Origin: Psychrobacter sp. DAB_AL43B
GTDB lineage: Bacteria; Pseudomonadota; Gammaproteobacteria; Pseudomonadales; Moraxellaceae
Length of the DNA stretch: 64,000 nt
NCBI RefSeq assembly: GCF_900168255.1
Contig: NZ_LT799838.1
Location: 2,480,001-2,544,000, forward strand
Direction: 5' to 3'
Notes under the pieces: generated by a model
The model's input: the letters and a program-made list of their open reading frames with translations, nothing else
Databases searched by the model: none
What the model was told of the DNA's origin: nothing
In this document: positions 36,033 to 45,508 of the stretch, piece after piece
Layout: every line of letters starts with the position of its first letter
Numbering within the stretch: position 1 is the first letter of the stretch
Position numbers and translations under genes: made by a program

Positions 36033-37640
36033 ATGCAAGAGATAGAGCTAAAGTTTTTGGTGCCAGAGTTGCGATTAAAAGGTTTGATGCGTCAAGCGAA
36101 AGTCAAATCTTCACAGGTGACGCAAATGGCTGCTCATTATTATGATACACCTGATCAGCAGCTTGCACAGGCCGGTATTGGCTTGCGTATTCGTCGTGAG
36201 GGTAATACTTGGGTACAGACCATCAAAGCTGGCGGTGACGGTATTGCAGCACGTTTAGAGCACAATTTAACGTTGGACAATGAGCAGGTGCAAGCGATGC
36301 TCGACAATAACGACCTAATGCCTGATTTAAGCATTTATAAAGACACCGCTATTGCCCCAGCGTTAGCAGATTTTAAGCTCAAAAAACTGGCTAAAAAATT
36401 AACACGGCTTTATGTAACTGATGTAGAGCGCACCACTAGATTACTCATAGAGGCCGGCAGCAATGAAATTGATGTTAGCGATAATAGCATTGAGGTGGCA
36501 TATGACCATGGAGAAATAATCCATGGTTGTGACGATACTCAGCGAAACGTCATTCAAGAGATAGAGTTTGAGCTCGTATCAGGAGATTTGGATTTTTTAT
36601 TTGCGACAGCTAAAGTATGGTGTAAGCGCTATAAATTATGCTTATCCACCGTGACCAAAGCTGAACGTGGGGGCTTACTTATCAAAGGACAACACCACAG
36701 CCCTGCTATTAGCGCTAACCTTAGTGAGCTTAATATAAATAAAGACAGTAGTATGCCCACTTTTTTACGCGCAGTCGTCCATAACTGTCTATTACAAATA
36801 CTACCGAACAGCAGTGCTATCGTGGATGGCAGCACTGACCATGAACACGTTTTGCAACTGTATATCGGACTTTGCCGCTTACGTACTGCGCTAAGCGCAT
36901 TTGCCAGCTTCTCTGATGAAGTCAATCCTGATTGGTTGCTCATAATCAAACAAACAGCGACTTTACTCAGCGACTATTACGATCTTAGTTATCTTGCTAC
37001 CCATATTGAGCCAATGCTACAACAGCATGGCGCACCAATGGTAGATTGGACGACAGATGTTGAAGCTATAAAAACAACACCTATCGATGCGGTCAGCGCC
37101 AATGACTTTCAGCTAACTTTACTGGAGCTGATTGCCTTTACCATGAGCGACCCTAGCCTTGAGCCACAAGCAGATAAGACTGCCTTAGGTCATCTCACAA
37201 AAATACTGTCTAAACAGCAGGCAAAGTTTCTTAAAACCGAGGAAAGACTGAATGATGTAATCAATGCTAATTCTGATAGTGACAGCCTTGATTCAACCAG
37301 TGCTGATTCAAAAAACCTCAGTTTGAAAAACAATGATAAATATCAAGCGCAGCAGCAATTACACTATCAGCTTAACAACCTACGTTATATTGGTGAGCTT
37401 TCCGCACCTTTATATGGCAAGAAGAAAACCAAACGCTGGCTAAAACGCGTGGTAAAAGCACAAAAATTACTCGGTAAACAAGTCGATATGACTTATTATC
37501 AGCAGTGCTATCAATACAAGGCAATCACTGACCCTAATGCTTTATATGGTACAGGATGGTTTGCTGCTAATTTAAAAGATGACTCTAAACGCTTGCAAAA
37601 GCGCCTAGGTCGTATTCAAGATTGTGCGACGTTTTGGTAA
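36033..37640 (+). CDS. CYTH and CHAD domain protein (inorganic triphosphatase-like)
   Basis: A 535-residue protein. The N-terminal CYTH domain (about 1-205) begins MQEIELKFLV with the ExExK motif and carries the basic tunnel residues RIRREGNTWVQTIK. CYTH enzymes hydrolyse tripolyphosphate or thiamine triphosphate with Mg or Mn. The C-terminal CHAD domain (about 240-530) is all-helical with conserved histidines; CHAD domains bind inorganic polyphosphate. A Ser/Asp-rich insert (about 410-430) interrupts it. E. coli YgiF has the same architecture and is a triphosphatase. The window also carries ppk1, so phosphate polymer metabolism is a shared theme, though not an operon. GGAGCCGTC lies before the ATG. 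Confidence 0.88.
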   Translation: MQEIELKFLVPELRLKGLMRQAKVKSSQVTQMAAHYYDTPDQQLAQAGIGLRIRREGNTWVQTIKAGGDGIAARLEHNLTLDNEQVQAMLDNNDLMPDLSIYKDTAIAPALADFKLKKLAKKLTRLYVTDVERTTRLLIEAGSNEIDVSDNSIEVAYDHGEIIHGCDDTQRNVIQEIEFELVSGDLDFLFATAKVWCKRYKLCLSTVTKAERGGLLIKGQHHSPAISANLSELNINKDSSMPTFLRAVVHNCLLQILPNSSAIVDGSTDHEHVLQLYIGLCRLRTALSAFASFSDEVNPDWLLIIKQTATLLSDYYDLSYLATHIEPMLQQHGAPMVDWTTDVEAIKTTPIDAVSANDFQLTLLELIAFTMSDPSLEPQADKTALGHLTKILSKQQAKFLKTEERLNDVINANSDSDSLDSTSADSKNLSLKNNDKYQAQQQLHYQLNNLRYIGELSAPLYGKKKTKRWLKRVVKAQKLLGKQVDMTYYQQCYQYKAITDPNALYGTGWFAANLKDDSKRLQKRLGRIQDCATFW

Positions 37641-37704
37641 AAAAAATAGTATAGCTTTGAATTGCCCTGATTAACCTTGTGGGCTATTAAGTTGGTATAA
37701 ACAT

Positions 37705-37741
37705 AAAAAAGACAGCATCATAAATATGAGCTGTCTTTTTT
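37705..37741. terminator. Bidirectional terminator after CYTH-CHAD gene
   Basis: AAAAAAGACAGC..GCTGTCTTTTTT with a 13-nt loop region. It lies between the convergent CYTH-CHAD and nitroreductase genes. Confidence 0.85.
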
Positions 37742-37768
37742 ATGTTTTTTTACTTTATTAATAACTGA

Positions 37769-38389
37769 TCAATCATTTAATCCAAATACTTTCATACGCT
37801 CATTAAGCGGCTGATAAGTTTTTTTACCAGCAGGTTCAAGGATATTGCCGAATGGCATTTGCGCGATTAGATCCCAATTTTTAGGAACTGAAAATGCCAC
37901 TGCGACATCCTCATCAATCAGCGGATTGTAGTGCTGGAGACTCGCACCAACATCTAACGTACGTAACTCTGTCCACATAGCATACTGATGCATTGCTGAG
38001 GTCTGATGCGCCCACAGAGGGAATTTATCAGCATATAAGGCAAAATTATCTTGCAACGATTTTGTGACTTCTTTGTCTTCATAAAAAAGAACCGTGCCTG
38101 CCCCTGCTCGAAAGCTATCCATCTTTTGTTTGCTACTTACAAAATCACCATCGCCTACTTCCTGACGTAACTTATCTTCGGCAATATCCCACACCTGTTT
38201 ATGTTGCTCGCCAAATAACACGATTAGCCTAGATGACTGGGAATTAAAGGCAGATGGTGTATGTAGCAGCACGCGCTCGGCAATATTAACAATCGCTCTT
38301 GGATCTACTGGCAGATTATTACCCAAAGCATAAATGGTACGGCGTTCATCAAAAGCTTGTTGTAGACTCACTAGACTGGCGGTAGTCAT
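37769..38389 (-). CDS. Nitroreductase-family protein (Frm2/Hbn1-like)
   Basis: A 206-residue FMN-binding oxidoreductase of the nitroreductase fold. The N-terminal FDERRTIYALGNNLPVD and the TPSAFNSQSSRLIVLFGEQHKQVWDIAEDKL stretch resemble the Frm2/Hbn1 subgroup, named for yeast proteins linked to fatty-acid and redox homeostasis. The C-terminal QMPFGNILEPAGKKTYQPLNERMKVFG is typical. Natural substrate unknown. The gene is monocistronic; GAGGAAAATAATA precedes ATG 38389. Confidence 0.88.
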   Translation of the reverse strand: MTTASLVSLQQAFDERRTIYALGNNLPVDPRAIVNIAERVLLHTPSAFNSQSSRLIVLFGEQHKQVWDIAEDKLRQEVGDGDFVSSKQKMDSFRAGAGTVLFYEDKEVTKSLQDNFALYADKFPLWAHQTSAMHQYAMWTELRTLDVGASLQHYNPLIDEDVAVAFSVPKNWDLIAQMPFGNILEPAGKKTYQPLNERMKVFGLND

Positions 38390-38650
38390 TATTATTTTCC
38401 TCGTTGTTATTATTAATACACTTAAGAGAGTAGGATTATATATTCTTGATAGTTAGCAACTATTTTCAATAGATTCACAATATCGGTAAGTATTGTAGCA
38501 AATAACTTAATATCCGTTCGTTATTGTTAATTTTATTTTATAAATAACCTTGTAAGTGACTGTTGTAAACTCGTCTGCTATAAAGTCATCTTTTATAACT
38601 GTAAGACTATTAATAAATTTTATAACGCCGCATATGATTACTGTTTTAGA
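38390..38650. other. AT-rich intergenic stretch
   Basis: About 260 bases between same-strand genes. Very AT-rich; no RNA or coding frame recognised. Confidence 0.4.
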
Positions 38651-39220
38651 CTATTCATAAATATCAGTGATGTGAGCAATGCCACTAATGTCATTGATAT
38701 CATAAACATCATTAATAATAGAAACGGGCGTGCCTTCATCTACCTGCGCGAACAATTCAATAATATCCTGATTACGCATACGTATACAGCCATGCGATAG
38801 CGGTACACCCATAGGTTCACTGTCTGGTGTGCCATGAATATAAATATAGCGCTGATAAGTATCGCAGCCGCCTTGGCAATTGCTACCTTTATTAAATCCT
38901 TCCTCAATACCGCTTAACCATAAAATGCGGCTCAATATCCAATCGCGTTCAGGATATAACGCACCAAAAGCTTCATCATATATCTCGCCAGTAGCTACAC
39001 GACCAATAAATACGGCATTACTAGGCGCGCTTAAACCTATTTTTTCTGCGATCACATGTTTGCCGAGTGGCGTACAGCCACTGTCTTGTTGGCTGCCTAT
39101 GCCGTTTTTAGCGGTAGATACGGTGTATTGAGCAACAACTTTTTTCTGTTTGTATAGCGTCAAAGTTTGCTGAGCAATGTTAATGACTAGCTGCGTCAAA
39201 AGGTTTTCGTTATTTGTCAT
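38651..39220 (-). CDS. YkuD-family enzyme without signal peptide (LD-carboxypeptidase/ElsL-like)
   Basis: A 189-residue YkuD (L,D-transpeptidase) domain protein. The catalytic motif is HG (129-130)..SHGCIRMRN with nucleophile Cys145 and His143. The N-terminus (MTNNENLLTQLVINIAQQTLTLYKQ) is polar and there is no signal peptide or membrane helix, so the enzyme should act in the cytosol. In Acinetobacter a signal-less YkuD protein, ElsL, acts as a cytosolic LD-carboxypeptidase in peptidoglycan recycling, and this protein is probably its counterpart. Classical L,D-transpeptidases are exported and would need a signal. The gene is monocistronic. Confidence 0.82.
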   Translation of the reverse strand: MTNNENLLTQLVINIAQQTLTLYKQKKVVAQYTVSTAKNGIGSQQDSGCTPLGKHVIAEKIGLSAPSNAVFIGRVATGEIYDEAFGALYPERDWILSRILWLSGIEEGFNKGSNCQGGCDTYQRYIYIHGTPDSEPMGVPLSHGCIRMRNQDIIELFAQVDEGTPVSIINDVYDINDISGIAHITDIYE

Positions 39221-39364
39221 AGCTGTATTCCATCTGTCATGCAGTTCATATATATCATTACTAACAGCATTATAAAAAATGAATGAAGTTTTCTATTATT
39301 AAGGGATTGTATCAAGACATTTGGCACCGTAATATAGGGGCACACTTTTTGATGCTAGCAGATT

Positions 39365-40636
39365 ATGACGACAATTTCACCGACACGTGTGTCGATGTAT
39401 GATTTTCTATATCAAGATACCAAGCCTATGGTGTCATTATTGGCAGATGCCGCTCAGCTTTCATTACCGCAGGCGCGTTTAGCCATGGACGCCAGCTTGC
39501 AAGCGATCATCAGTGCCCTTCTCGCTTATCAGCAGCGTCACCAAGGACAAACTGTTAGCAAAAAACTGTTTGGGCGTCATGCGGTCAAAGAGCTACGGCA
39601 GTATAACTCTATGAACTTTGCGACCCTCAATGCAACGTTATACCATCGTCATGATGCAGCCGATGCGATATTCCATGATAGTGCACGCGTGATCAAAGCC
39701 AGCGACCATATTGCCGCACAGATTGACGCGACAACGCCACAAGTGCAAATTTTACTTACCTCTCTATGCGTTATCGTGCTGCGTGAGCTGGCTATTCTAG
39801 TGGAATATAGCCAACTTGATAATGATGAAATTAATAAATGGTTTGCTTTACAACCACAGTTTTTATCCACAGCACGTTTTGCGGCCAACCAGCCAACGCC
39901 AGCATCTGTCGCATTAGCTGATACTAACGATGACAAAGAACTTATTTCACCAGCAAAAAACTCTTTAGAAGTAGAGTCCGAAGGTAGCTCAGAGCGGCGT
40001 TTATTAAATGCTGAGCAGCTGTCAGGCATCCCGCCACCTTTTGATTCTTATTGGCACGAGCTGACAGCATTCCAACCCGAGCATTATGAGCCTGTGCAAG
40101 ACATGCAACTGGCCACAGGGAATTATTTAAAAGTGATTGGCCGCTCATCTGAAAACATCCAGCAAGGCAAACATAATGATTTATTGGTGTTTGCAGAGAT
40201 GACTGCTATCACCTTGCCACACCAGCGCTGGTTGCTACAATTGGCCAAGATTTCAGAAATATACTTGCAGCGCAATCGATTACGTATCACCTCTGAACCT
40301 GCCAGCCCACCAAAGCCACCGCTGGTCAGCTTAGGATTAATCGGTGGCAATAATGACAATACGCCGACAACAACCAGCGAAAAGCCGATTGAGTACGAGG
40401 CATCAATACCCCTCTGGAAAAACCCTGTTATTTTGATTATCATTCTTGTTATCGGTTTGCTTGGTGGACTAGCAACCCTCAAATACTACAAGCAAAAATC
40501 TGACAGTATCAGGCTTGCCAAAGAACAACTGTTAGAGCAGAAGCCTAGTGCGGAAGAGCGTCAGCAGCAAGATGTGGCTATCGTAATGGTAGACGAAGAT
40601 GAGCCTAATGATGAAAAAGCGGAAAAAACTAAGTAG
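39365..40636 (+). CDS. Tail-anchored membrane protein of unknown function
   Basis: A 423-residue protein I do not recognise. The N-terminal half (about 1-170) is helical and Ala/Gln/Leu-rich. The middle (about 170-350) is polar. A single membrane helix (NPVILIIILVIGLLGGLATL) lies near residue 360-385, followed by a charged cytosolic tail rich in Glu and Asp. The layout suggests a cytosolic domain tethered by a C-terminal helix or a bitopic protein with a small tail. An N-terminal DUF937-like helical pattern is a weak guess. The start at 39365 lacks a strong ribosome site; it follows the divergent YkuD gene by about 145 nt. Confidence 0.7.
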   Translation: MTTISPTRVSMYDFLYQDTKPMVSLLADAAQLSLPQARLAMDASLQAIISALLAYQQRHQGQTVSKKLFGRHAVKELRQYNSMNFATLNATLYHRHDAADAIFHDSARVIKASDHIAAQIDATTPQVQILLTSLCVIVLRELAILVEYSQLDNDEINKWFALQPQFLSTARFAANQPTPASVALADTNDDKELISPAKNSLEVESEGSSERRLLNAEQLSGIPPPFDSYWHELTAFQPEHYEPVQDMQLATGNYLKVIGRSSENIQQGKHNDLLVFAEMTAITLPHQRWLLQLAKISEIYLQRNRLRITSEPASPPKPPLVSLGLIGGNNDNTPTTTSEKPIEYEASIPLWKNPVILIIILVIGLLGGLATLKYYKQKSDSIRLAKEQLLEQKPSAEERQQQDVAIVMVDEDEPNDEKAEKTK

Positions 40637-40694
40637 AAAAACCGCTCTCAAAAACTAGTATTTAAAAAGTGTATTAATAAAAACATATCAGCAA

Positions 40695-40737
40695 TAAAAA
40701 AACAGAGGCGCTATATAAATAGCGCCTCTGTTTTTTA
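40695..40737. terminator. Bidirectional terminator before argG
   Basis: Stem AAAAAAACAGAGGCGCTAT / ATAGCGCCTCTGTTTTTT, nearly perfect, T-rich on both strands. It ends the membrane-protein gene and argG. Confidence 0.92.
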
Positions 40738-40774
40738 TGTGTGATTTAACTGAAAAGCTTTCAGCTAAAAAAAA

Positions 40775-42013
40775 TTATTTAGATAAATCGCGACCACGGC
40801 TGGCTTCAATCGCCAAACGTAGACCATTTAAACGAATGAAGCCTTCTGCGTCTTTTTGATCATAAGCGCCTGCATCATCTTCGAAAGTCGCAATTTTTTC
40901 ATCAAATAATGAATCATCTGATTTACGACCCACGACGCTAACAGCACCTTTATATAACTTTAAGCGTACCGTACCATTGACATATTCTTGTGATTTATCA
41001 ATCAAGGCCTGTAGCATCATACGCTCAGGGCTGAACCAATAGCCGTTATAGATAATCTTAGCGTAACGTGGCATCAGCTCATCTTTTAGATGCGCCGCTT
41101 CACGGTCAAGCGTCAATGATTCAATACCGCGATGCGCTTTTAGCATAATAGTACCAGCTGGCGTTTCGTAACAGCCACGTGACTTCATACCAACATAACG
41201 GTTTTCAACGATATCTAAGCGTCCAATACCATGCTTACCACCAATATCATTAAGCTTAATCATAATCTCGTATGGCTTAAGCTTTTCGCCATCGATAGCA
41301 ACGATGTCGCCTTTTTCATACTCTAACTCTAGATATTGCGGCACGTCCGGTGCTTCTTCAGGGCTGACTGACCAGCGCCACATATCGTCTTCTGCTTCAG
41401 CATACGGATCTTCTAAGATGCCGCCTTCATAAGAGATATGTAATAAGTTAGCGTCCATTGAGTAAGGAGATTTGGTCTTATTACCGGCATAATCAATGGC
41501 AATATTATGCTCTTTCGCATATTCCATCAAGCTTTCACGGCTAGACAAATCCCATTCACGCCACGGCGCAATGGTGACCACATCAGGAGACAAAGCAACA
41601 GCACCGAGCTCAAACCGGACTTGGTCATTACCTTTACCGGTCGCACCATGACTGATCGCATCAGCGTTATGTTCTTTTGCAATTTCAACCAAACGCTTGG
41701 CGATTAGTGGACGCGCGATAGAAGTGCCTAGTAAATATTCGCCTTCATAGATGGCATTGGCGCGGAACATTGGGAATACATAATCACGGGCAAACTCTTC
41801 GCGCAAGTCTTCGATATGGATATGTTTGATACCCATTGCTTCAGCTTTTGCACGTGCAGGCTCAACTTCTTCACCTTGACCAATGTCAGCGGTGAAAGTA
41901 ATCACTTCCGCATCATAGGTTTCTTGTAGCCATCTGGCGATGATTGAGGTGTCAAGACCACCTGAATATGCCAACACGATTTTATTAATAGTTTTCGGAT
42001 CAAGCTGAGCCAT
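40775..42013 (-). CDS. argG: Argininosuccinate synthase
   Basis: A 412-residue enzyme that joins citrulline and aspartate with ATP in arginine synthesis. The ATP-binding P-loop [15 protein letters not shown] is at residues 14-28. The citrulline/aspartate signature [16 protein letters not shown] is near 120-135, and [11 protein letters not shown].. ends in DLSK. Length matches the about 400-residue type rather than the E. coli 447-residue type. AGGAGTTATTC precedes the ATG. No other arg genes lie beside it. Regulation is not evident. Confidence 0.97.
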   Translation of the reverse strand: MAQLDPKTINKIVLAYSGGLDTSIIARWLQETYDAEVITFTADIGQGEEVEPARAKAEAMGIKHIHIEDLREEFARDYVFPMFRANAIYEGEYLLGTSIARPLIAKRLVEIAKEHNADAISHGATGKGNDQVRFELGAVALSPDVVTIAPWREWDLSSRESLMEYAKEHNIAIDYAGNKTKSPYSMDANLLHISYEGGILEDPYAEAEDDMWRWSVSPEEAPDVPQYLELEYEKGDIVAIDGEKLKPYEIMIKLNDIGGKHGIGRLDIVENRYVGMKSRGCYETPAGTIMLKAHRGIESLTLDREAAHLKDELMPRYAKIIYNGYWFSPERMMLQALIDKSQEYVNGTVRLKLYKGAVSVVGRKSDDSLFDEKIATFEDDAGAYDQKDAEGFIRLNGLRLAIEASRGRDLSK

Positions 42014-42379
42014 GAATAACTCCTAATATAAGAATTTATTGTCGAATAAATTTAATGGGAAGTAAAAATACTAATGATAAGTCGAAATTAAAGAAAAATA
42101 GGTTGCCTGCTCAGTGTACATCATATTTACTACCGGCAAAAGTAGCACTGCCATTAGCTACGCGGTTTTCGCTTATATTTAGAAGTTAGTTAATCAATAA
42201 TTACATTTTTTACAGTAGACTTAACACACTATCAAACCCTGATATATTAAAAAATCGCCTATAATTTATGTATAGATATCTAGCCACATATTTAGTCAAG
42301 TAGGCAAATCTGTTATGATAGCAGCACAGCAAGACTCCCTTTTACTCCCATATATGACGATATAGAGCGCGATGTTACT
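42014..42379. other. Divergent intergenic region, argG / pyrC
   Basis: About 370 AT-rich bases. A TATAAT at 42260-42265 points toward pyrC but its -35 is poor. No RNA or gene recognised. Confidence 0.4.
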
Positions 42380-43450
42380 ATGACTGATTCGATTAGAGAA
42401 TTAACCATCCTTCAGCCAGATGATTGGCATATTCATTTGCGTGACGATAAAGCGTTGGCAACCACAGTCCCTCATGCAGCAGAAAGCTTTAACCGTGTTA
42501 TCTGTATGCCAAATCTGGTGCCGCCTGTCAAGAATGTCGATGATGCCCATGCCTATCGTGCGCGTATCATGCAACATCTAGAAGCCAGTGATTTGACTGC
42601 TGAGCGTAAGGCTGCTTTTGACCCGCGCATGACTCTGTATCTCACCGATACAACCACCGCGCAAGATATCGAGATGGCCGCAAAATCAGGTATTGTACAA
42701 GCGGTCAAACTTTATCCTGCTGGTGCAACAACCAACTCTGCTGATGGCGTCACCGACATCAACGCCTGCGTGGATATATTTGAGGCATTAGAAAAATATA
42801 ATCTTCCACTGCTGCTACATGGTGAAGTGACTCACGATCATGTCGATATTTTTGACCGTGAAAAGCGCTTTTTAGACGAGGTATTGGCACAAATTATCAC
42901 AAAATTCCCCACCATGAAAATTGTGATGGAGCATATCACCACCAGTGATGCAGCTGACTTTGTCTTGTCACAAGGTAACCAAATTGCCGCCACTATTACG
43001 CCGCAGCATTTGATGTTTAACCGCAATCATTTATTGCTTGGTGGTATCAAACCACACTTTTATTGCCTGCCTATCTTAAAGCGCGAGAGTCATCAAAAAG
43101 TATTATTAGATGTGGCGACCAGTGGCAATCCAAAATTCTTTTTAGGCACTGATTCTGCTCCCCATGCGACCGATAAAAAAGAAGCTGCTTGTGGCTGTGC
43201 TGGCTGTTATAGCTCAGCGACTGCGCTACCGCTATACGCTACAGCGTTCGATAGTGTTGGTAAAATCGACAAGCTAGAAGGGTTTACTAGCCGATTTGGC
43301 GCGCAATTCTACGGTCTACCCATCAATGAGAGCACTATCACTCTCATCAACGTACCTATGCAAGTGCCGACAGCCTACCCTTATTTCGATGGTAGCTCAT
43401 TAACACCGCTAATGGCAGGCGAAACCTTACCTTGGTCTATTAAAGGCTAA
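42380..43450 (+). CDS. pyrC: Dihydroorotase, PyrC type
   Basis: A 356-residue zinc enzyme closing carbamoyl-aspartate to dihydroorotate in pyrimidine synthesis. The metal-binding [10 protein letters not shown] is at residues 14-23. The lysine of VKLYPAGAT near 111 is the carboxylated zinc bridge. HGEVTH and EHITT give further histidine ligands. [13 protein letters not shown] carries the catalytic Asp. Length and start ([17 protein letters not shown]) fit the E. coli PyrC (348) type. The ATG has no strong ribosome site. It is followed by RNase T after about 180 nt, not obviously in operon. Confidence 0.97.
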   Translation: MTDSIRELTILQPDDWHIHLRDDKALATTVPHAAESFNRVICMPNLVPPVKNVDDAHAYRARIMQHLEASDLTAERKAAFDPRMTLYLTDTTTAQDIEMAAKSGIVQAVKLYPAGATTNSADGVTDINACVDIFEALEKYNLPLLLHGEVTHDHVDIFDREKRFLDEVLAQIITKFPTMKIVMEHITTSDAADFVLSQGNQIAATITPQHLMFNRNHLLLGGIKPHFYCLPILKRESHQKVLLDVATSGNPKFFLGTDSAPHATDKKEAACGCAGCYSSATALPLYATAFDSVGKIDKLEGFTSRFGAQFYGLPINESTITLINVPMQVPTAYPYFDGSSLTPLMAGETLPWSIKG

Positions 43451-43633
43451 CGTTTACTAAGTATGGCCCAGCGCACTCTATTTTTATAGATTAGAGTTAC
43501 CTCTATTTTATCCTACAATATCAATGCCGCCCTTATATTAAAAGGGTACATTTATATCGTAGGATGTTTGTTTTTTAACTCAACTCTTTCATTAAATACC
43601 ACAGCTCGACTGATAAAAGCGATTTAACCTGAT

Positions 43634-44419
43634 ATGACCACTCAAAATGATGCCGCCTTACCTAAAGATAATTTATCCAACAATGTAGAAGACCACCTCG
43701 ATGTTGCGCCAAGTATTTCTACTGAAAACACCGCAACAAAAGAACCAGCGCCCATGAGCTTAAAAGATCGTTTTCGTAAGTTTCTACCTGTCGTCGTTGA
43801 TGTTGAAACCGCAGGCTTTAACGCGCAAACCGATGCGTTATTAGAAATTGCTTGTATTCCTGTGCTACTTAATGAGCAAGGCGTATTTTATCCAGGTGAG
43901 GCTTTCAATGCGCATATCGAACCTTTTGAAGGCGCAAATCTTGAGCCAAGCGCGCTGGCTTTTACCGGTATAGATCCAAACAATCCACTACGTAAAGCGA
44001 TTGCTGAAGATGAGAAAACCGCCCTTCGCCGTATTTTTAAAGGTTTAAAAGAAGTACGCCGTGCTGAAGACTGCCGTCAATGTGTTTTAATTGGACATAA
44101 TGCGCACTTCGATTTGGCATTCTTAAATGCCGCGGTCTTACGTACCAATAATAAAACCCACAATCCTTTTCATAACTTCTCAGTCTTTGATACCGTGACC
44201 TTATCAGCACTCGCATTTGGACAGACGGTGCTTGCACGCGCCTGTAAAGCGGCAGGGCTTGATTTTGATGGCAATGACGCTCACTCAGCGCTATATGACA
44301 CACAAAAGACTGCTGAGCTGTTTTGTCACATTCTTAACTCTTATCCTATGCTGAGCAATGCTTTACATGCACCGGCCGTTGAAGAAGCATCGAATGAAGA
44401 CACATTAAACAATAACTAA
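43634..44419 (+). CDS. rnt: Ribonuclease T
   Basis: A 261-residue DEDDh 3'-5' exonuclease that trims the CCA end of tRNA and the 3' ends of rRNAs. Exo motifs: VVDVETAGFN (I, about 55-64), IGHNAHFDLAFL (II, about 154-165) and the His-Asp motif DAHSALYDTQKTAELF (III). A polar extension of about 40-50 residues precedes the usual start. ATG 43754 (MSLKDRFRKF) would give the family length of about 220, so the longer start is uncertain; neither has a clear ribosome site. Monocistronic, no terminator recognised. Confidence 0.92.
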   Translation: MTTQNDAALPKDNLSNNVEDHLDVAPSISTENTATKEPAPMSLKDRFRKFLPVVVDVETAGFNAQTDALLEIACIPVLLNEQGVFYPGEAFNAHIEPFEGANLEPSALAFTGIDPNNPLRKAIAEDEKTALRRIFKGLKEVRRAEDCRQCVLIGHNAHFDLAFLNAAVLRTNNKTHNPFHNFSVFDTVTLSALAFGQTVLARACKAAGLDFDGNDAHSALYDTQKTAELFCHILNSYPMLSNALHAPAVEEASNEDTLNNN

Positions 44420-44732
44420 ACAATAGATAGTTATTTTTAAATTATACTTATTATTAAGTATTAGAAAAAAAATAATACTGACTTGTTAACTTTATGACTT
44501 ATTAAATTTATAACTTTGTTATCTAGATTTTTAATCAATATGGATATGGTTAATGCAATAATAAGTAGGTCAACTGTCAGCCCAGCTGGTTATTGTCTAA
44601 GTGGAATTGATAGCTCACTTATCAATTCTTGTTTTTGTCTTTGAGGACACCCTAATATCCTATAGATGGTTTAAGTAGTTCACACTAACTTGATAGCAAT
44701 TGTTCTCAGGGCTTAATAGGAGGGACTTTATT
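44420..44732. other. AT-rich intergenic stretch before a small membrane protein
   Basis: About 310 bases. It ends in an AGGAGGG ribosome site for the gene at 44733. No other gene or RNA recognised. Confidence 0.4.
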
Positions 44733-44930
44733 ATGGATCCACAACTCAAGTTATGGGGAACCATTATCGGTTATATGCTGCTTGCTTTAACCATTAGCGC
44801 ATGTACCTCCTTATGGATTCGCTATCATTTAAAGCGTAATGACCTACATCCGCGCCGAGCCCTCAAAAAAAGATATTTAATTTTAAAAAGACGAAGAAAA
44901 AGGCTTGACAGAAAACGCAGAGGCTATTAG
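44733..44930 (+). CDS. Small single-span membrane protein, function unknown
   Basis: A 65-residue protein. ATG 44733 is preceded by AGGAGGG at 8-nt spacing; an upstream in-frame start at 44700 has no such support. After MDPQLKLWG one membrane helix follows (IIGYMLLALTISACTSLWIRY), then a very basic tail (KKRYLILKRRRKRLDRKRRGY) that should lie in the cytosol. I do not recognise a family. The basic tail could contact nucleic acid or membrane phosphates. It lies 51 nt before tRNA-Glu and may share its transcript. Confidence 0.65.
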   Translation: MDPQLKLWGTIIGYMLLALTISACTSLWIRYHLKRNDLHPRRALKKRYLILKRRRKRLDRKRRGY

Positions 44931-44981
44931 AATACGCACCACTTCAACATAAATGGTGAAAGCAGTTGAAGCGTTGTACTA

Positions 44982-45057
44982 GTCCCCATCGTCTAGAGGC
45001 CTAGGACACCGCCCTTTCACGGCGGTAACGGGGGTTCGAATCCCCCTGGGGACGCCA
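44982..45057 (+). tRNA. tRNA-Glu (anticodon TTC)
   Basis: A 76-nt cloverleaf. Acceptor GTCCCCA pairs with TGGGGAC. Anticodon stem CCGCC/GGCGG holds loop CTTTCAC, anticodon TTC. T arm GGGGG-TTCGAAT-CCCCC, discriminator G, encoded CCA. The last seven bases GACGCCA are followed by a complementary TGGCGTC after 5 bases. Confidence 0.97.
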
Positions 45058-45124
45058 CTAACTGGCGTCACTTGTTAGCAAGTTTGCTGCAAAGCATTCA
45101 ATAAGACTGATAAGCGTACCACCG

Positions 45125-45163
45125 AAAAGCCCCCTCATAATTTATTATGAGGGGGCTTTTTTT
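45125..45163 (+). terminator. Terminator after tRNA-Glu
   Basis: Perfect stem AAAAGCCCCCTCATAA / TTATGAGGGGGCTTTT with a 4-nt loop and seven T residues. Confidence 0.93.
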
Positions 45164-45181
45164 ATGTCTATTGCTTTCTTT

Positions 45182-45213
45182 AAAGCTGAATATCGTCAAA
45201 GCTGAATATCGTC
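45182..45213. repeat. Tandem 16-bp direct repeat, two copies
   Basis: AAAGCTGAATATCGTC occurs twice in a row. Intergenic, no known role. Confidence 0.85.
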
Positions 45214-45451
45214 GATTCACTTTAAAAACGAGAACGTGTTGCTGAGATTAGTTTTTCACAGTCTCTGCCACGCTTGTAAGTAGCAAGCTAAAATAATTTA
45301 TAGCAGTAACACATGGCTATCAAAGCACTGATTCACAGTATCGACTTTACCTTGATAGCTATACTATTTCACTTCTCAACTACTCGTAATTATCTATGCA
45401 CTGTGATTTTACTTCTAACCGTTAAGTTAGCTTTCATATTTTTATGAAAAT

Positions 45452-45478
45452 AAAAAGCCAGCAATTTATGCTGGCTTA
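45452..45478 (-). terminator. Terminator after the BLUF gene
   Basis: AAGCCAGC / GCTGGCTT with a 7-nt loop; on the minus strand it is followed by TTTTTATTTT. Confidence 0.75.
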
Positions 45479-45508
45479 TTACTTAATGAGCGAATGAACG
45501 CTGTATAT

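Larger units (their letters stand above)
45164..45508. other. Intergenic stretch between tRNA-Glu and the BLUF gene
   Basis: About 345 bases holding a duplicated 16-mer and the terminator of the BLUF gene. No gene seen. Confidence 0.45.

Noticed and set aside
45051..45069. GACGCCA..TGGCGTC inverted repeat at the 3' end of tRNA-Glu
   Set aside because: Could suggest an integration site, but no integrase or second copy of the tRNA end lies nearby.
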